The notes beneath the pieces were generated by a model, which saw only the letters and a list, made by a program, of their open reading frames with translations, searched no databases and was not told the origin of the DNA. The position numbers were made by a program, and so were the translations under genes. Below are positions 50,391 through 62,539 of a DNA stretch of 64,000 bases, piece after piece (the first letter of the stretch is position 1; the number at the start of each line of letters is the position of its first letter). This stretch comes from Aquila chrysaetos chrysaetos (lineage: Eukaryota > Chordata > Aves > Accipitriformes > Accipitridae): the NCBI RefSeq assembly GCF_900496995.4, contig NC_044004.1, positions 1,612,001 through 1,676,000 on the forward strand, written 5' to 3'.

Positions 50391-53300
50391 CTAACAGCCT
50401 CCTTCCACTTTGATGTGTAAAATCTTGGAAAAGCCAGGTCTCTTCCTCAGGGCCTGGAAGAGGAGCAGAGAGCACGGTCGGTGCACAACCTGCCAGTCTT
50501 GCTTGAGCAAGAGAGAGGAGAGGACATCTCGAATCCCCACCATGGGAAGGGGTCCACCCTGGTCCCATCCCCACCACCGCATCCCACGGGGATTTGGCTT
50601 CCTTGCAGGACTGGCTCAATGCCTCTTAATCCCATGCCCTTGAAGCTAGCTCTGGATTTGGTTTCTGCTTGGTTAAAAACCCTGTTTCCAGAGGACAGTA
50701 GTAGTTTGGGGCAGATGACATCAACATGCAGGGGCACTTGGGATTTGCAAAGCACGGCGGTGGACGGCCACGCAAGGAAAGCCCTTCTGAAATGGCTCTT
50801 CTTTGAAAGTGACCCCCACCCTGGGGGTGGACATCGGTCTGTCTCGCTGCCCACTGTTTTTCCCATGCCAGGGCTTGGCAGTGGAGCAGGAATCGCATGA
50901 GCCATCTGACCCCATCTGACCGCACTGGTGGGCCTCCGTCCCCAAGTCCTGCTTTGCATCTCATGGGATTTTTGCCTTACGCCCCCATGGGAGCCCAACC
51001 TGCTGCAGGATGAGTCAAGGTGAAACGGAGGCACCTATTTTCCCCTTGGACACGGATGGAGATGTCTGCCTTGGAGACCCTGAACAGATCAAGGACAGCG
51101 CAAGCCCTGCTGAGCATCACAAACTGAGCGAGGTCTGCAACTCAGCCTAAATAAAATTAACCATATTTCTGCTTTCATGGGTGGATTTTAAATCACTTCG
51201 CGGTGTTCAGCAAGTAAGTGGCCCTGCAAAGGAGGCAAGAGCCCTTTTCTGTCCCCGGGGAACAGACCTACAGAGAAGCAGTCCTGGTTAAAGCAATGGG
51301 AAGGAATCACAGCATGTTAAATCTTGTTTCAGCCTTTGGGGCATGTGTGTCTAAAGGACAGCGAGCCTTCAGGATGTCCTCATTGAGCTATAATGTTCTC
51401 TACTGCAGAACTTCAGTGGTGGGCAAGAATTTGTCCTCAGACCCCATGGGGACACGAGACTGGTGACGCACGGGTGACCTGGGAATGGCATCCTTTACCT
51501 GGAGTTTGTTCACCATTTCTTCAAACATCTTCTTGGCTTCAGGGCTGTGGGGCTCTTTGAAGTAGTCCACAATGCCCACCTGCACGACGATGGACTTCAG
51601 GTTCCGACACACACCTGGGGGAAGAGATACTGCCTGGCCTCGCCATACCTGGTGGGGAGACAGCCTCCCCCCAGCCAGGATGGACCCTAAAACCCACCCA
51701 GTGCTCTTCAAGGCCTTGTTCATATAGGAAACCTCACCCTGAAGGTGGATGAGACTCGCTTTTGGTGACAAAGACCTCCGTAGGGAGGACGGTGGTCTAC
51801 GAGATGGTCCCTGATTGTCCTATCCCAAATCAGCAGTCCTACTGCTTCCTTGGGAGACCCTTACTCTTCCACCCAGAGAGGTGGGCTCCCATCAAGTCCA
51901 ACCACAGTCACGTGTGCCATGACCACCAGGAACCGCACCTCAAACAGACCCTCCTGCCGGCTGCAGATCTCTTTCCCCCTAGAGCTCCCATCCTGGCAAA
52001 TGTCTTCAGTAAATGGCTTGACTCCAAACTCAGATACACCAGGGTGAACCTCAGGTGTGCCACAGACATTGAGGCCTCAATTACAGTGAGGGGAGCACAG
52101 AGAGAATGTCTCCATCCTTCTTGTGGCCCAAGGCAAGACCAGCTCTTAACGCATCCTTGGCAGGGGCCAGTTGGATCCCCTTTTAGAAAACTTCCACCAT
52201 GGATCTCCCAGCACCTTCCAGTGTTGGCAGTGGGTTCCTGTGAGTGGGGCTGGAAGGCAGGGTCTGGTTCATGGATCTGGATATCTGGTGGGCTTTTGGT
52301 CAATGGATGATGCTATGCACTCCCCCAGCATTGCTACTCACTGTTGAAGTGCAGCAGGGCTTTGGGGGTGACTGGCGTGGAGGTCAGCACTAGCATCTCC
52401 AACCCCTTCAGCCCCTCTCGACACATCTCCGCCGCGACCTCCTGGTTGATCTCTGCCACGTGGTCCAGCTCCAGGACCTGAAGCCGCATGCAGTTTCGGG
52501 CTGGAGGGGCAGAACACCCGCCGTCAGCACCCCACGGGGAAGGGATGAGGACAGCCGATGGGAACGGGGTGGTAGGAGGGATGGGTGGCAGCAAGGAGGG
52601 GCAGAGTGCACCCATGGTCTTTGAGGTGCGCTTCTCCATTGAGATACCCATGGGGCATCTCGTAGGGGTATACCCTGCCTCCAGCAAGGTCTCCTTCTTG
52701 TCCCATCAGAGGAGAGCTGCCTACCTAAGGACGCCAGTCCCTGGACGCCGCAGCCTGCCCCTCCAATGCCCAGTGCCCGCAAGTGCGGCCAGCACCGTCC
52801 GATCATCTGAAGGCAGCGGTTGCTGAAACGCGTCGGCTGCTGGCTGGGGAGATGAAGAAGAAAGAGCTGGGGAGGGCTGGCAGAAAAGCTCACCCCCCCA
52901 CCACGAGTGCTCCCTCGAGTGGCATTGGGGATGGGACCTCTCCCACCCCACCAAAGCGGGGGTTGCCACACTGGAAGGAGGTGTCTCCAGAGCAGACGTC
53001 TCCATCTGAGCAACCACCTTGGGTTGTGTTGCAACTGGGACAGGGCAGGTCCATGCACTCAATGGAGTCCCTCTACCCCAAACCCTCTGGAGATCTGAAT
53101 CAGGCCCTGAACTCTGTCGCTTGCAGTGATCGAACCAGTAGCAGGGGCCTGGACCTCTAGTTCGGGTAGAGAAGTCTACATGCCATGTGGTGTTTCCCCC
53201 AGGGAAGAAACAAGCCATCAGGGACTTGACATCCAGCTTCTCCTGCTAAGAGACATCTCCCTCTGTACACCTCAATCCAGGCCGACAGGGGACGTGACAT

Positions 53301-56300
53301 TGCAACAAACCTCCCAGGACAAGAAGAACTGCCCAGGAGGCAGCCCCATGGCACGGAGGTGAGGGGGCAAGTGACCTGCTCTGTGCACTCCTGAGCACTC
53401 ATGCTGCAGGGTGGGGAACCGCCAGCACCTTCACCCCCCCCCCAAATGCTTTTACAAAGTGAGAGCAACTACAATCCTCTCCCTAAGCAGCGACTTGACA
53501 CCCTTTTAAAAGCATCCAGGCCCTTCAGGGCTGCTGTTATATGAGCAGTGAGGATCTCAGACAAGCGTTTGATGTTCACCGTTGCCTACCAGACCCATCA
53601 CAGCTCTCCTTTCATCTCTGGTGTTAGCAGCCTCCCTGGAAACACTCCCAGCTCGGCGGGGAGGTGCCTACACCCAACAGCTCCCAGCCTTCACAGGGAG
53701 GGATGGGGCTGAGCTCCCGGTCCCCCAAACTGGCCTCCAGGATTGCTGCTCATCCCAGGAGGACCCCCCTCCCCCAAGAAAATATGGATCTGGCACCCAA
53801 TTTCTTTCCAGCCCAGCAATGCCCCTCACACTCAGCCTGGCCTCCTCCTAGCATGACTCTTACCACGGATGCAAAGGTGCGACCTGGAGGGAGATGATGT
53901 CCCTGCAACCCGCTCCAAGGGCCCAGATGACTTCATGACCCACGGGGTCCGTAGAGCTCCTGGAACAACACAGAGGACACGCGGTGGCCCCCACCGGCAG
54001 TGATGCCGCCCCGGGGGCCGTGTCTGCAGCCTCCATGCTGCTACATCTCTCTGCACCTGGAGGTACAAATCTGGTCATTATTTATAAGCCATGATCTGCC
54101 CATGAACCAGACGGTCCCAACACCAACCCATGCAGGAAGGCTGAAGGCATTTCTATCTGGAATTGTGCCTACGGATGTGCAACGTCAAGAAAAATGGAAG
54201 AAGGTGAAGTTGAAGGTGAGATTGAAGATGAAGTAAGGCTGAAGGTAAAGGCTGAAGGTGTGGTTGGTGGTTGAAGGTGAGGTTGAAGGTGAAGGCAAAA
54301 GTCTTCCAGATGCAAAGGTGGCAAGTGATTGAATTGAGACTGCCAGCCCGGGTACCCTTGCAGAGCAAATATAACATCCCTGCAGATCCCATTGGGTTTG
54401 TTTGACTTGTCACGTGGCCAGCCTGGATGGTGCCAGGAGGTGGTAAGGACGTTTCAGGGGATGGGCAGTAACTTCCAGCCAAGTGCAGTGGTTGCTCCAC
54501 GGCCTCTGCACCAGCTCTGCGGTTGTGCCACCACATCTGTAGGTGGCTCTTGGCCAAATGTCGCTGCAGATGTTTGCTGTGGGCTCCTCCTTGGTGTTTT
54601 TGGAGGTATCAAAACAGACTTCATGGGGTGCTGCTGGAGTTGCGCAGGGGCACGGTGGGGGTGTAGGTCTACCACTAGTCATGGCACCGATCAGGCGTGA
54701 CCACGCTGTCTGCGCACCTGGCGTTTGTGCCACCGGCTCAGAGGAGCTTTTGCTGATGCCGTCGGCTCCCAGCACCAAGTCAATGGAGGAGAGATGTCAG
54801 AGAGCATCATCCTGATACCACCAGCCCAAACACAGGCCCCTGGCCGTTTCACCACACCAGGCTGCCTCCTGAAGACCGAGGCTGCACTTCCTGACTCTAA
54901 ATGACCTACTTTGAAACTTCAGGCAAGCCTAAAAATAAGTGATGGGTGTTATGTTGAGCGTTTCACACATCTCCACTGAAGAAGCCTGCCAAGAGGCCCT
55001 TGCGAGTGTGGCGGGTTAATTAGAGCATGAGTCAGAGTCACAGGTTAGCAACGTGCCAGGAGTACTTGGGCTTGCTCTAACGCCCTTGGAAGGGCCGATG
55101 GAGGAGTCTTTGGGTTAAACCCAGCAGCACTGGGCTGCCTCATGGTGTGGGATCCCCAGATCAGAGCCGTGTCTGAGCTCACTTGGGCCAAAACAGAGGA
55201 GCCGGCTGGGTGTGCTTTCCCACCTGAAGGGTTCTCCATCCTGGGCTGGATGAGGACACCCATCGGCTGCAGGTGAACTGGATACCAAGGCTGAAGCGGT
55301 TGCCTGCAGGATGCAGTGGAGCAAGGATCAACATCTTCGAGTGTGTAGGAAAGGTAAATTCTGTCTCCACAGGAGGCAGAGCCTCTTCGGAAAGTGGCCA
55401 AGGCCAAGGAGCAGTCAGTGATCTCCTCCAGGACCTGTGACCTCCTCCAGGACCTACACCATCATGGGCCTTCTGTTCTTGATCTTGGGCAAGGTCTCCA
55501 AGTTGGGTCTTAGCAATCCCGTGGCAGAGCTGTTCCTCCCTCCTGGGACAGAGGGACCCTGAGGCCTCTTCTCCCCGTTAGAAGCCTTCGTCAGGGGGTG
55601 ACGGTCAGGTGGGACCTCACTGGGCCCTGGTGTTGGTGCACCTCTTCTTCACCCTTCTCTAACATAAAGCAGTGTCCCCATACCAAGACCCCGGTCACAC
55701 CTCCAGCTGCGGTGAGATTGGTAACAGGATGGTGGGAATGGAGCTGGAATGGAAACATCTGCATGGGAACGTGCCAGAGGAGGATGAGAGTTGCAAGGAC
55801 AGCTTGCACTGGGGACACTGGATACTGGGGCTGCCGCTAGGCTGGGGACATGGAAAGGTTGGTCCTTCACACCTGGCCAGGTCTGCTGCGTTCTGACAGG
55901 GAATGGGGATGGGCATCAGAGGAGTCCCAGCACATTCCATGGATGTTCCCAGCCTTCTCCCAGCCAGGGAACCACACGGTCCCCGTGGGCAAGGGGGGAT
56001 GCCGGTGGCCATCCTTACCGGTACGTGACAGCCTGCAGAGCCCGGCAGTAGCAGCTGGCCAGCCAAAGCGAGCGGTCCGTCAGCACGTTGGGGCAGTGTG
56101 AGATGCGGAGGATGAGCAGGTTGCTGCCCGTCGCCTTCAATAGGGACTCCAGCCCGGCTTCCAGGCAGCCCCTGCCAGGGATGGAGGCAGGGTCAGGCAC
56201 GGGTGCCCACGCTCACACTCCCCATGGCCACCCCGGGGCCACCCCAGGAGGGTGACATGTTCCATGGGCATCCGTGGCTCCAGGATGCCCAAAACCCACA

Positions 56301-59300
56301 GCAGGAGCCGGTGTGTGATGAACTGACGTCAGTGGAAACGGGACGTTGGGGCTCATGGAGCATCATCATCCCTGTGGACCAGCGGCTCTGGCTGTGGGAG
56401 GAGGGTGCCCAGGATGTGGGGACTCACCGTGTGCTCTTCATGTAGTCCTCCTTGCTCTCCTTCTTCCCTCGCTGGCGCGGCTTGAGGTTTTGGAGGGTGA
56501 GGGAGTGCATCTGGGTGCACCACTGAGACAGCATGGCCAGGAACTGGGGGGGACAGGGGTGGCTGTCACCAAGGGGGACGCCCTCAGCATGCCCCACGCC
56601 ACCCATCCTTGGCTGCCTTTGGGCGGATCTGTGCACACACAGATGCCTTGAATATGTGAAAATGCACATACGAGGTCACGCGAGAGCGCGTGCAACAGAA
56701 TCACAGGTGTGACCACAAAAGCGCGTGAAAACGTGTGCACGCGTGAGCTCACGCCCGCAAGCGTGAACGTGCAACGCATCCAGCCGCTGGCGCAAGCACA
56801 CAGCTGTGTGCACCCACGTTCCCATGACCGCAATGGCACGACAACCAACACAAGCAACACGCTTGCACATCTTCGCCTTTCTGGAAGGAAGGTCTCGCCC
56901 CGGGCAGTGCCATCCCCATCCCCGGTACCTTGGAGGACACCCTGGCGTTCTCCAGCAGCACCCGCGTCCACACGGCCGGGTGCCGGGCCACGAACTTCCA
57001 GTCCTTGCACACCTCGGCCGCCCGCAGCAGGGTCTTGGTGTCCAGGTAGGTGAAGATGCAGAAAAGAGCCGCCCGCATCTTGAGGATCTCGGGGCTGATC
57101 ACCTCGCTGGAGTGGCCCGGGCTGCCCCTCTCCAGCCGTCCCACCTTGACGCCGGCCCCCTCGGTCCTGGCTGTGGGACACCGGCCATCGGTTGCCACTG
57201 GCGGCCAGGGAGGGTGGCAGGGAAGGGATGTTCCTCGTGGGGCTGAGGAGCCATCCCCGTCCCCCACCTTCCAGCCTTCCCACCCTCCCACCCCACCAGA
57301 AGAGCCCGGCATGGTCTCACCCGTCAGCCGGCAGCTGCCGGTGGGTCGGGATGCGGCGGATCCGGGTGCGTCCGGCTCCCAGCCTTCGGCCTCCGACTCG
57401 GTGGTGCGGGAGCCCACGTCGGAGACGTCTCCCTCCTCGCCCTCGGTGCTGTTGCGGTAGGGCCGGCGGTGCCAATTTTGGATGGCTTGCCGGCGCAGCC
57501 CCGAGCCCCGGGCGCCGTCCCGTGCCGGGTAGGGATGCCCGTCGGCGGTGTCATCGGTGGGACACGGCTCTGCGCTGTCGCTGTCGTAGCAGCCCGAGCT
57601 CTGCGACACGGCTTTCGCACGGCTTGAGGCCCTGGGGGACAGGGATGCCCAACCTCAGTGCTCACCGGGGTTTGCGTCCCCTTCCCGTCAGCCCCCTCGC
57701 CGGCCAAAAAAAAAGACCGTCCCATTAAAATCCCAAACAGGCAGCACGGAATGGGGGACTCACCCGGTGCTGGAGGAGGAGCGCTGGTTGGACACGCCGT
57801 AAGGACCATGCACGGCCACCCCCGGCCCCGGGTGCCGGTCTCTCTGCGGGGAGATGGGACAAGAGGAGCCAACGTGGCGAAACCCAAAATGCGGGTGGTG
57901 CGGCCGAGGGAGACGACCCCGATAACCCACCCAGCGCCAGCCGCGTTTTGGGGTGAGGCCGTACCCAAGCGGGATGCAGAAGAGCATCTCCAGCATCGCC
58001 CCAGCGCCTTGCCCACGCTGGCCACGGGAAAACAGACCCACCGAGAAGCAACTTCTTTTTGGGATCCCCCCACCCGGGATTATCCATTTCCCCGCGGGAA
58101 CGAGATGGGGGTCCCTACACCTCCCTGCTCAACCCCTTACAGCCGTCAGTGAAGCCACATGGGTGCATGCCCGAAGCCGCTGGGGTGCCCGTGCCTGTGC
58201 CCGCGGAGGTACCGGTCGGCCGGCGGCCTTGGCCCCCGGCGTGCCACAGCGTCCCAGGCTGCCATTTGGAGTGGTGCCGCAGCTGCTGCTGATGATCTGG
58301 AGCTGCTTCTCGGCCCGGTCCGCCCGGTCCAGCAGCTCCTCGATGAAGTGCTGAAGGCGGACCTTGGCGTTGGCCTCGCGGGCGGCCGTCTCCTTCAGGA
58401 ACTGGTCGATCTGCAGCACCTCCCTGCGTGGAGGGACCAGCTGGGTGACACCCCAATACTTTCTCACCCGTCCCTCTTAAGGACCTCCATCCCTGCCTGC
58501 GAGCTGGGGTGGGGGGGGGTTCAAGGATGCCGGCGTGCATCCGGACCATTCCATCATCAGCTTGATTTGGGTCTGTGCCAGCCCAGATGGCTCCCAGGCA
58601 TGGTTCGGGGCAGAGCGGGGACCAAGGGATGCTCCTGGCATGCAGGGTGGATGTGGCCACCTTGTTTTGGGGGGGGGGGATGTCATCCCCAGCACCTTCG
58701 CTGGGATGCACAGCGCTCCCAGGACTGGAGTCAGGCCCCTGAGCAAGATGGAGCGGAGGGAGGATGATGATGGCGTGGCGGGATGATGGAGGAAGATGGC
58801 AGTGGTACCCTGCCTCATTCAGGGCAGACTTAAAGGAAAGACCTTAAGGGCAGCTTGGAGTCCTTAAACCCCGCTCAGCCCCGTACCCCGTCAAGCCCTG
58901 TGGTTGCAGGGCCCCGGTTCCCCTCGTTAACACATTAATTAGCAGGCGCTCAGGAGCTTCACGCCTGGGGATGGGCAGGGTTCACCCTGCTGAGGCACTG
59001 AGCTGTCATCCCCAAAATGTGGCCAGCTCTGGGGTGGAGCGTGCCAGCAGCTCAGCGACCCGAGGTGGCCCCATCCCACCCCGCACACGCGTGTGCCCCG
59101 GCACGCACACACCCGCCGACATCACCCGCTTCCCAAAAACATCGGCATATACACACACGCACACGCAGGAAAGTGAAGGAAAAGGAGGGGACAGCCCCTT
59201 AGTGACATAATTCCCGTTGCTGGTTATTAATTGCCGTTTAATTACCAATTCATTGCCCCCCAACCTGCCATTTACAAGGTGAGCCTGGATGCTTCCCAGT

Positions 59301-61747
59301 AATGATTTGGGCAGGTTCCCGGCGAGGGGCCCCCAGAGATTTGGAAGGCAAATGGGGCTCTGGCATGGCAGGTGTAAGGTGATGCTGATGGTTATCACCC
59401 TCATCTCTCTCATTCCCATGGACCGGGTGGAAAAAACACCCCCGGGCAAAGCAAACGGAGCCCAGGAGCAAAAAGCCTCCCAAGGGGATGACAGCCTCGT
59501 GGTGTTTCGGAGCTGGCAGGGCTGGGAAATGTCCCTGGCAATGTTTTGTTCTTGGGGAAGGGTGAAACTGGCTTTGCTGATGAAAATGATTTCCGATGGT
59601 TTCCCTACATCCAGGAAGAAAACATCTCTTTTCATCAGCTCTTCCCATGCTCTCTCTGCAACCTGGCAAGTGATTTTGTCACTCTGGCTGGAGGACTTTG
59701 GACCGATGGGGACAGTCAAGGAGCAGGAGGGTTTCTCTAAGGAAAGGGAGGTCCGGGAGGCAGTTTTGGGGCATAAAACCAGGTTCTTAGGTGGTAATGG
59801 TGTCCAGGCTCCACCACAGACTGAACAAGATGCATTTGACCCATTGGTCACCCTCCATCCACCCTGTCTTACATGTCTCCAGGCCCCGCTCCAGACTTGT
59901 TCACTCTAGTGGCCCTCATCCTGCCACCACAACCCCACCCAGATGCCCCTGGACAGCACCCACGAGGCAGCTGATGGCAGCCCCCCAACCTCCCCATTGC
60001 CTGTCCCATACACATGCATCCAAACCCGGAGGTGTTGCCCTTATCCAGCCCCAGCACCATCCCCATTCCTCACCCCAGGACCATCCCCACCACCAGCAAA
60101 TCCCGTGAGCCTTGTTTCTGAGCTGCAGACATTATTTTGGAGTCAAAGTCATTAATGAACATGCTGACGATGGTGGGGATCAAGACAAGTCCTTGAGGGA
60201 TCCCACCAGTGCTCCCAGCCCAGCACAACCATGACTGTCCCCCACTAACCTTCTCCTCACTGACTTTCTGGACCCCGTGGTGGTCTCCAGCTTTGCTAAG
60301 AAGCTCCTGAGGAACAAGGTCTAGTTTGCTTGAGCAACATCGATGGGCAAAATGACCCAACGCTTTACTGGAGGGAAACTCAGGAGCAGCGCTGGGCTGG
60401 GAAGGGGGTGTTGAGTGGGGAACATGGGAGGAAAATGAAGATAACAGTGCCACGGTCCTAACAGCAAATGGAGGTCATACTGCTTGGGCTATCCTACCCT
60501 CCTTCTGGGAGAAAACCCCCAAATTAGGCATGGCCAAGGTGGCCTCTCTCATGTTTATGACCATGGGACAGGTCAATGGAATTGCTCAGGTTGTATAAAG
60601 CCAGATGATCCAGCTGTGGAGCCAGATGGGATGACCCAGCCCTGGTTTTGGGAGGAGACCATTTGGTACTAGAGATGGGCTGCAGCAACATGGCCACCAC
60701 CATGCTCCTTGGTAGGACAGCAGGATGGCCATGGGCATCCCCAGCCTGGCCATGTCCTGGGGCACCGGTGGCTCTGGGACAAGGTCCGGCATGATGTGAC
60801 TCAGCTTGGTCACAGACATGGAGAGGCTCAGGTCTATGTGGACACTGCCCACGTGGGAGAAGATGCAAAAACCTGATGAGAGATGATGCTAATGGGGATT
60901 GTCAAAGGGATTGTGCCCTAGCGCTTGGTCTGAGGGTTTGGTGATGGTGTGGGGCTCCTCAGGGCTCACCACCAGGGACCGATTTCCCCCCACCCTGCAG
61001 CTGGGAGAGGGGACGAAGGACTCACTGTTGCTTGCGGGTGAGTTCCTGCTCCTTCTGCACCAGGTCCTGCTTGAGGGAGGCCAGCATCTCCACGCTGACG
61101 TCTACCTGGCGGGACAGTTCGGATGCCCGGTCCTCCAGCTCCTGCTTCTCCCGGCTGAGCCGCAGGCTCTCCTGCTTGGCTTTCTCCAGCTCCGAGCTCT
61201 TACGGTCCAGCTCCACCTGGAGCCGGCCCACCTGCGAGGCGATCTTCTGCTCCACCTCCTCCGTCAGCTTCTCCAGCCGCTTGTCCACTTCCAGCTTCTC
61301 AAAGGCACGGATCTTCAGGCGGGCCAAGCCTTCCTCGTAGGCAGCGTCCATAGCGGCCGGCGGCGCGGGGGCCGGCGCCACGGCTTTTCCCCGGGTGAAG
61401 ATCTCCGTCAGCGGGATCTCGATCTCGTGGACATAGCGGGGCGAGGGGGAGGAGGACGGGGCCGGCTCCAGCTCCTCGGCGGGGACGAGGTCGCAGGAGA
61501 AGCGCTGGTCCTTGCCTTGGAAGGAGGTGCTCTCAAAGTAGTCCCGCCGGGCGGCCGGCGTCAGCAGAGCCCCGTCGGCGGCCAGGGGGAAGACGGCGGC
61601 ATCGCAGATGCTGTTGGTCTTGGAGAGGACGTAGAGGGTCTCATAAGTGTGGTTGTACTCCAGGTGCGCCCGCAGCGAGGAGAGGCTGCGGAAGCGCTTG
61701 TGCTCCCCGCACCGCGGACACCGGTAGGGCAGGTCCAGCGAGGCCAT
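50391..61747 (-). CDS. FBXO41: FBXO41, F-box protein with N-terminal zinc finger, coiled coil and LRR-like region
   Basis: Twelve coding exons, in transcript order: 61747-61026, 58423-58213, 57843-57764, 57631-57321, 57170-56929, 56543-56428, 56171-56019, 53959-53864, 52843-52725, 52500-52342, 51614-51499 and 50453-50391. All phases agree; 795 residues. A C2H2 finger uses C10, C13, H27 and H32. A long coiled coil covers about 140-300 (EEGLARLKIRAFEKLEVDKR onward). Low-complexity Ser/Gly linkers follow, then an F-box at about 464-510 (EVISPEILKMRAALFCIFTY). The rest, to the final KVEGGC, contains leucine-rich-repeat-like segments (LEMLVLTSTPVTPKALLHFN). F-box proteins recruit substrates to SCF (SKP1-CUL1) ubiquitin ligases; FBXO41 is known as a neuronal, centrosome-linked member. 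Human FBXO41 is about 80 residues longer, mainly through Ala- and His-rich runs in exon 1 that are absent here. Confidence 0.96.
50454..56018 (-). other. FBXO41: FBXO41 introns 7-11, nothing separate recognised
   Basis: GC-rich unique sequence with GT-AG ends on the gene strand. The longest interval is intron 7 (53960-56018). Apart from the short Gly/Glu-codon-like repeat near 54199-54297, no mobile element or RNA gene is recognised. Confidence 0.45.
54199..54297. repeat. Degenerate short tandem repeat (GAAGGTGARGTT-like)
   Basis: Irregular 6- and 12-bp units of GAAGGT, GAAGTT and GAGATT in FBXO41 intron 7. Confidence 0.7.
56630..56870. repeat. Degenerate CG/CA/GT alternating tract in FBXO41 intron 5
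   Basis: Many imperfect alternating purine-pyrimidine stretches such as GTGTGCACGCGTGAGC and CACAGCTGTGTGCACC, with numerous CpGs retained inside an intron. The units are too diverged for a clear period. Confidence 0.55.
58424..61025 (-). other. FBXO41: FBXO41 intron 1
   Basis: A 2.6-kb intron. It contains a G-run near 58670, an ACAC/CGCA microsatellite at about 59085-59168 and a decayed CR1 reverse-transcriptase piece near 60130-60320. The remainder is unique GC-rich sequence; 60480-60870 is open on the minus strand but matches nothing I know. Confidence 0.5.
60133..60318 (-). mobile_element. Decayed CR1 LINE reverse-transcriptase fragment
   Basis: The minus-strand translation reads PQELLSKAGDHHGVQ, then GGIPQGLVLIPTIVSMFIND. 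This matches the CR1 RT core, in which SGVPQGSVLGP is followed by LFNIFINDLD. Only about 60 residues are recognisable. The catalytic FADD part is missing, so it is an old, dead piece. It lies in the same orientation as FBXO41. Confidence 0.65.
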
Positions 61748-61750
61748 CCC

Positions 61751-61795
61751 TCAGCTACGCGCCCCGACGCAGGGGAACCGCACGGCCCCGCTCAT
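61751..61795 (-). CDS. Possible 14-codon upstream ORF of FBXO41
   Basis: On the minus strand, ATG at 61795-61793 opens MSGAVRFPCVGARS and stops with TGA at 61753-61751. That stop is in the same frame as FBXO41 and one codon before its ATG (TGA-GGG-ATG). If the leader is contiguous here, ribosomes would terminate just before the main start. No family is expected at this length, and transcription through this point is not shown. Confidence 0.35.
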   Translation of the reverse strand: MSGAVRFPCVGARS

Positions 61796-62080
61796 GGCGC
61801 GGGGTGGATGGACCGGTGGCACGTGGGGTGGGTTGGGGAGCCCCGGGCGGTGGGGTCGTGGCTTCGCTGGGGCATGGCGGGATGAGAGCCCTGGGATGGA
61901 AGCTGGGGGGTCCGGCACTTCTGGGGGGGTATGTCAGCATCGGCTGGTGCCAGGCGCTGGAAGAGATGGCGGGGCGTTAGTGATACAGGGATGATGGATC
62001 ACCAGAAGTCCCTCCTTGGCCCTTCTTCCTGGTCCTTTGTCTGCCCCCATCCTCCCCTCCCGTGTTCCTCCCACTCACGC

Positions 62081-62539
62081 ACAACCCTTGGGAGGGTGCA
62101 CAATGCTCAAGAAGGCGCACAACCCTTGGGAAGATCCACAGCCCTTGGGAAGATTTACAACCCTCCGGAAGATCCACAACCCTTGGAAAGGTGCATAACT
62201 CTTGGAAAGGTACACAACTCTTGGAAAGGTACGCAACCCCTGGGAAGCTCCGTAAACGTTGGGAAGGTCCCCCTGCTCCTCGGGAAGGTGCACAACCGTT
62301 GGGAATGTGCACAACCCTTGGAAAGACCCACAACCCTTGGGAAGATTTAAAACCCTTGGGAAGATCCACAACCCTTGGAAAGGTGCATAACTCTTGGAAA
62401 GGTATGCAACCCCTGGGAAGATCCATAACCATTGGGAAGGTCCCCTGCTCCTCGGGAAGGTGCACAACCTTTGGGAAGGTTCACAACCATTTGGGATGAG
62501 TACAGCCATCAGGAAGGTGGACAACCCACGGGAAATCTC
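62081..62539. repeat. 19-bp minisatellite with a higher-order repeat
   Basis: Twenty-four units of ACAACCCTTGGGAAGGTGC type, nearly all exactly 19 bp, with one 21-bp and one 20-bp unit that both carry CCTGCTCCTCGGGAAGGTGC. The unit series from 62176 recurs from 62368 with one unit missing, so a block of about ten units was duplicated. Confidence 0.92.

Noticed and set aside
60484-60868. Minus-strand open frame in FBXO41 intron 1 with Met/Pro/Leu-rich translation
   Set aside because: No family recognised, no splice signals in phase with FBXO41, and similar chance frames are common in this GC-rich DNA.
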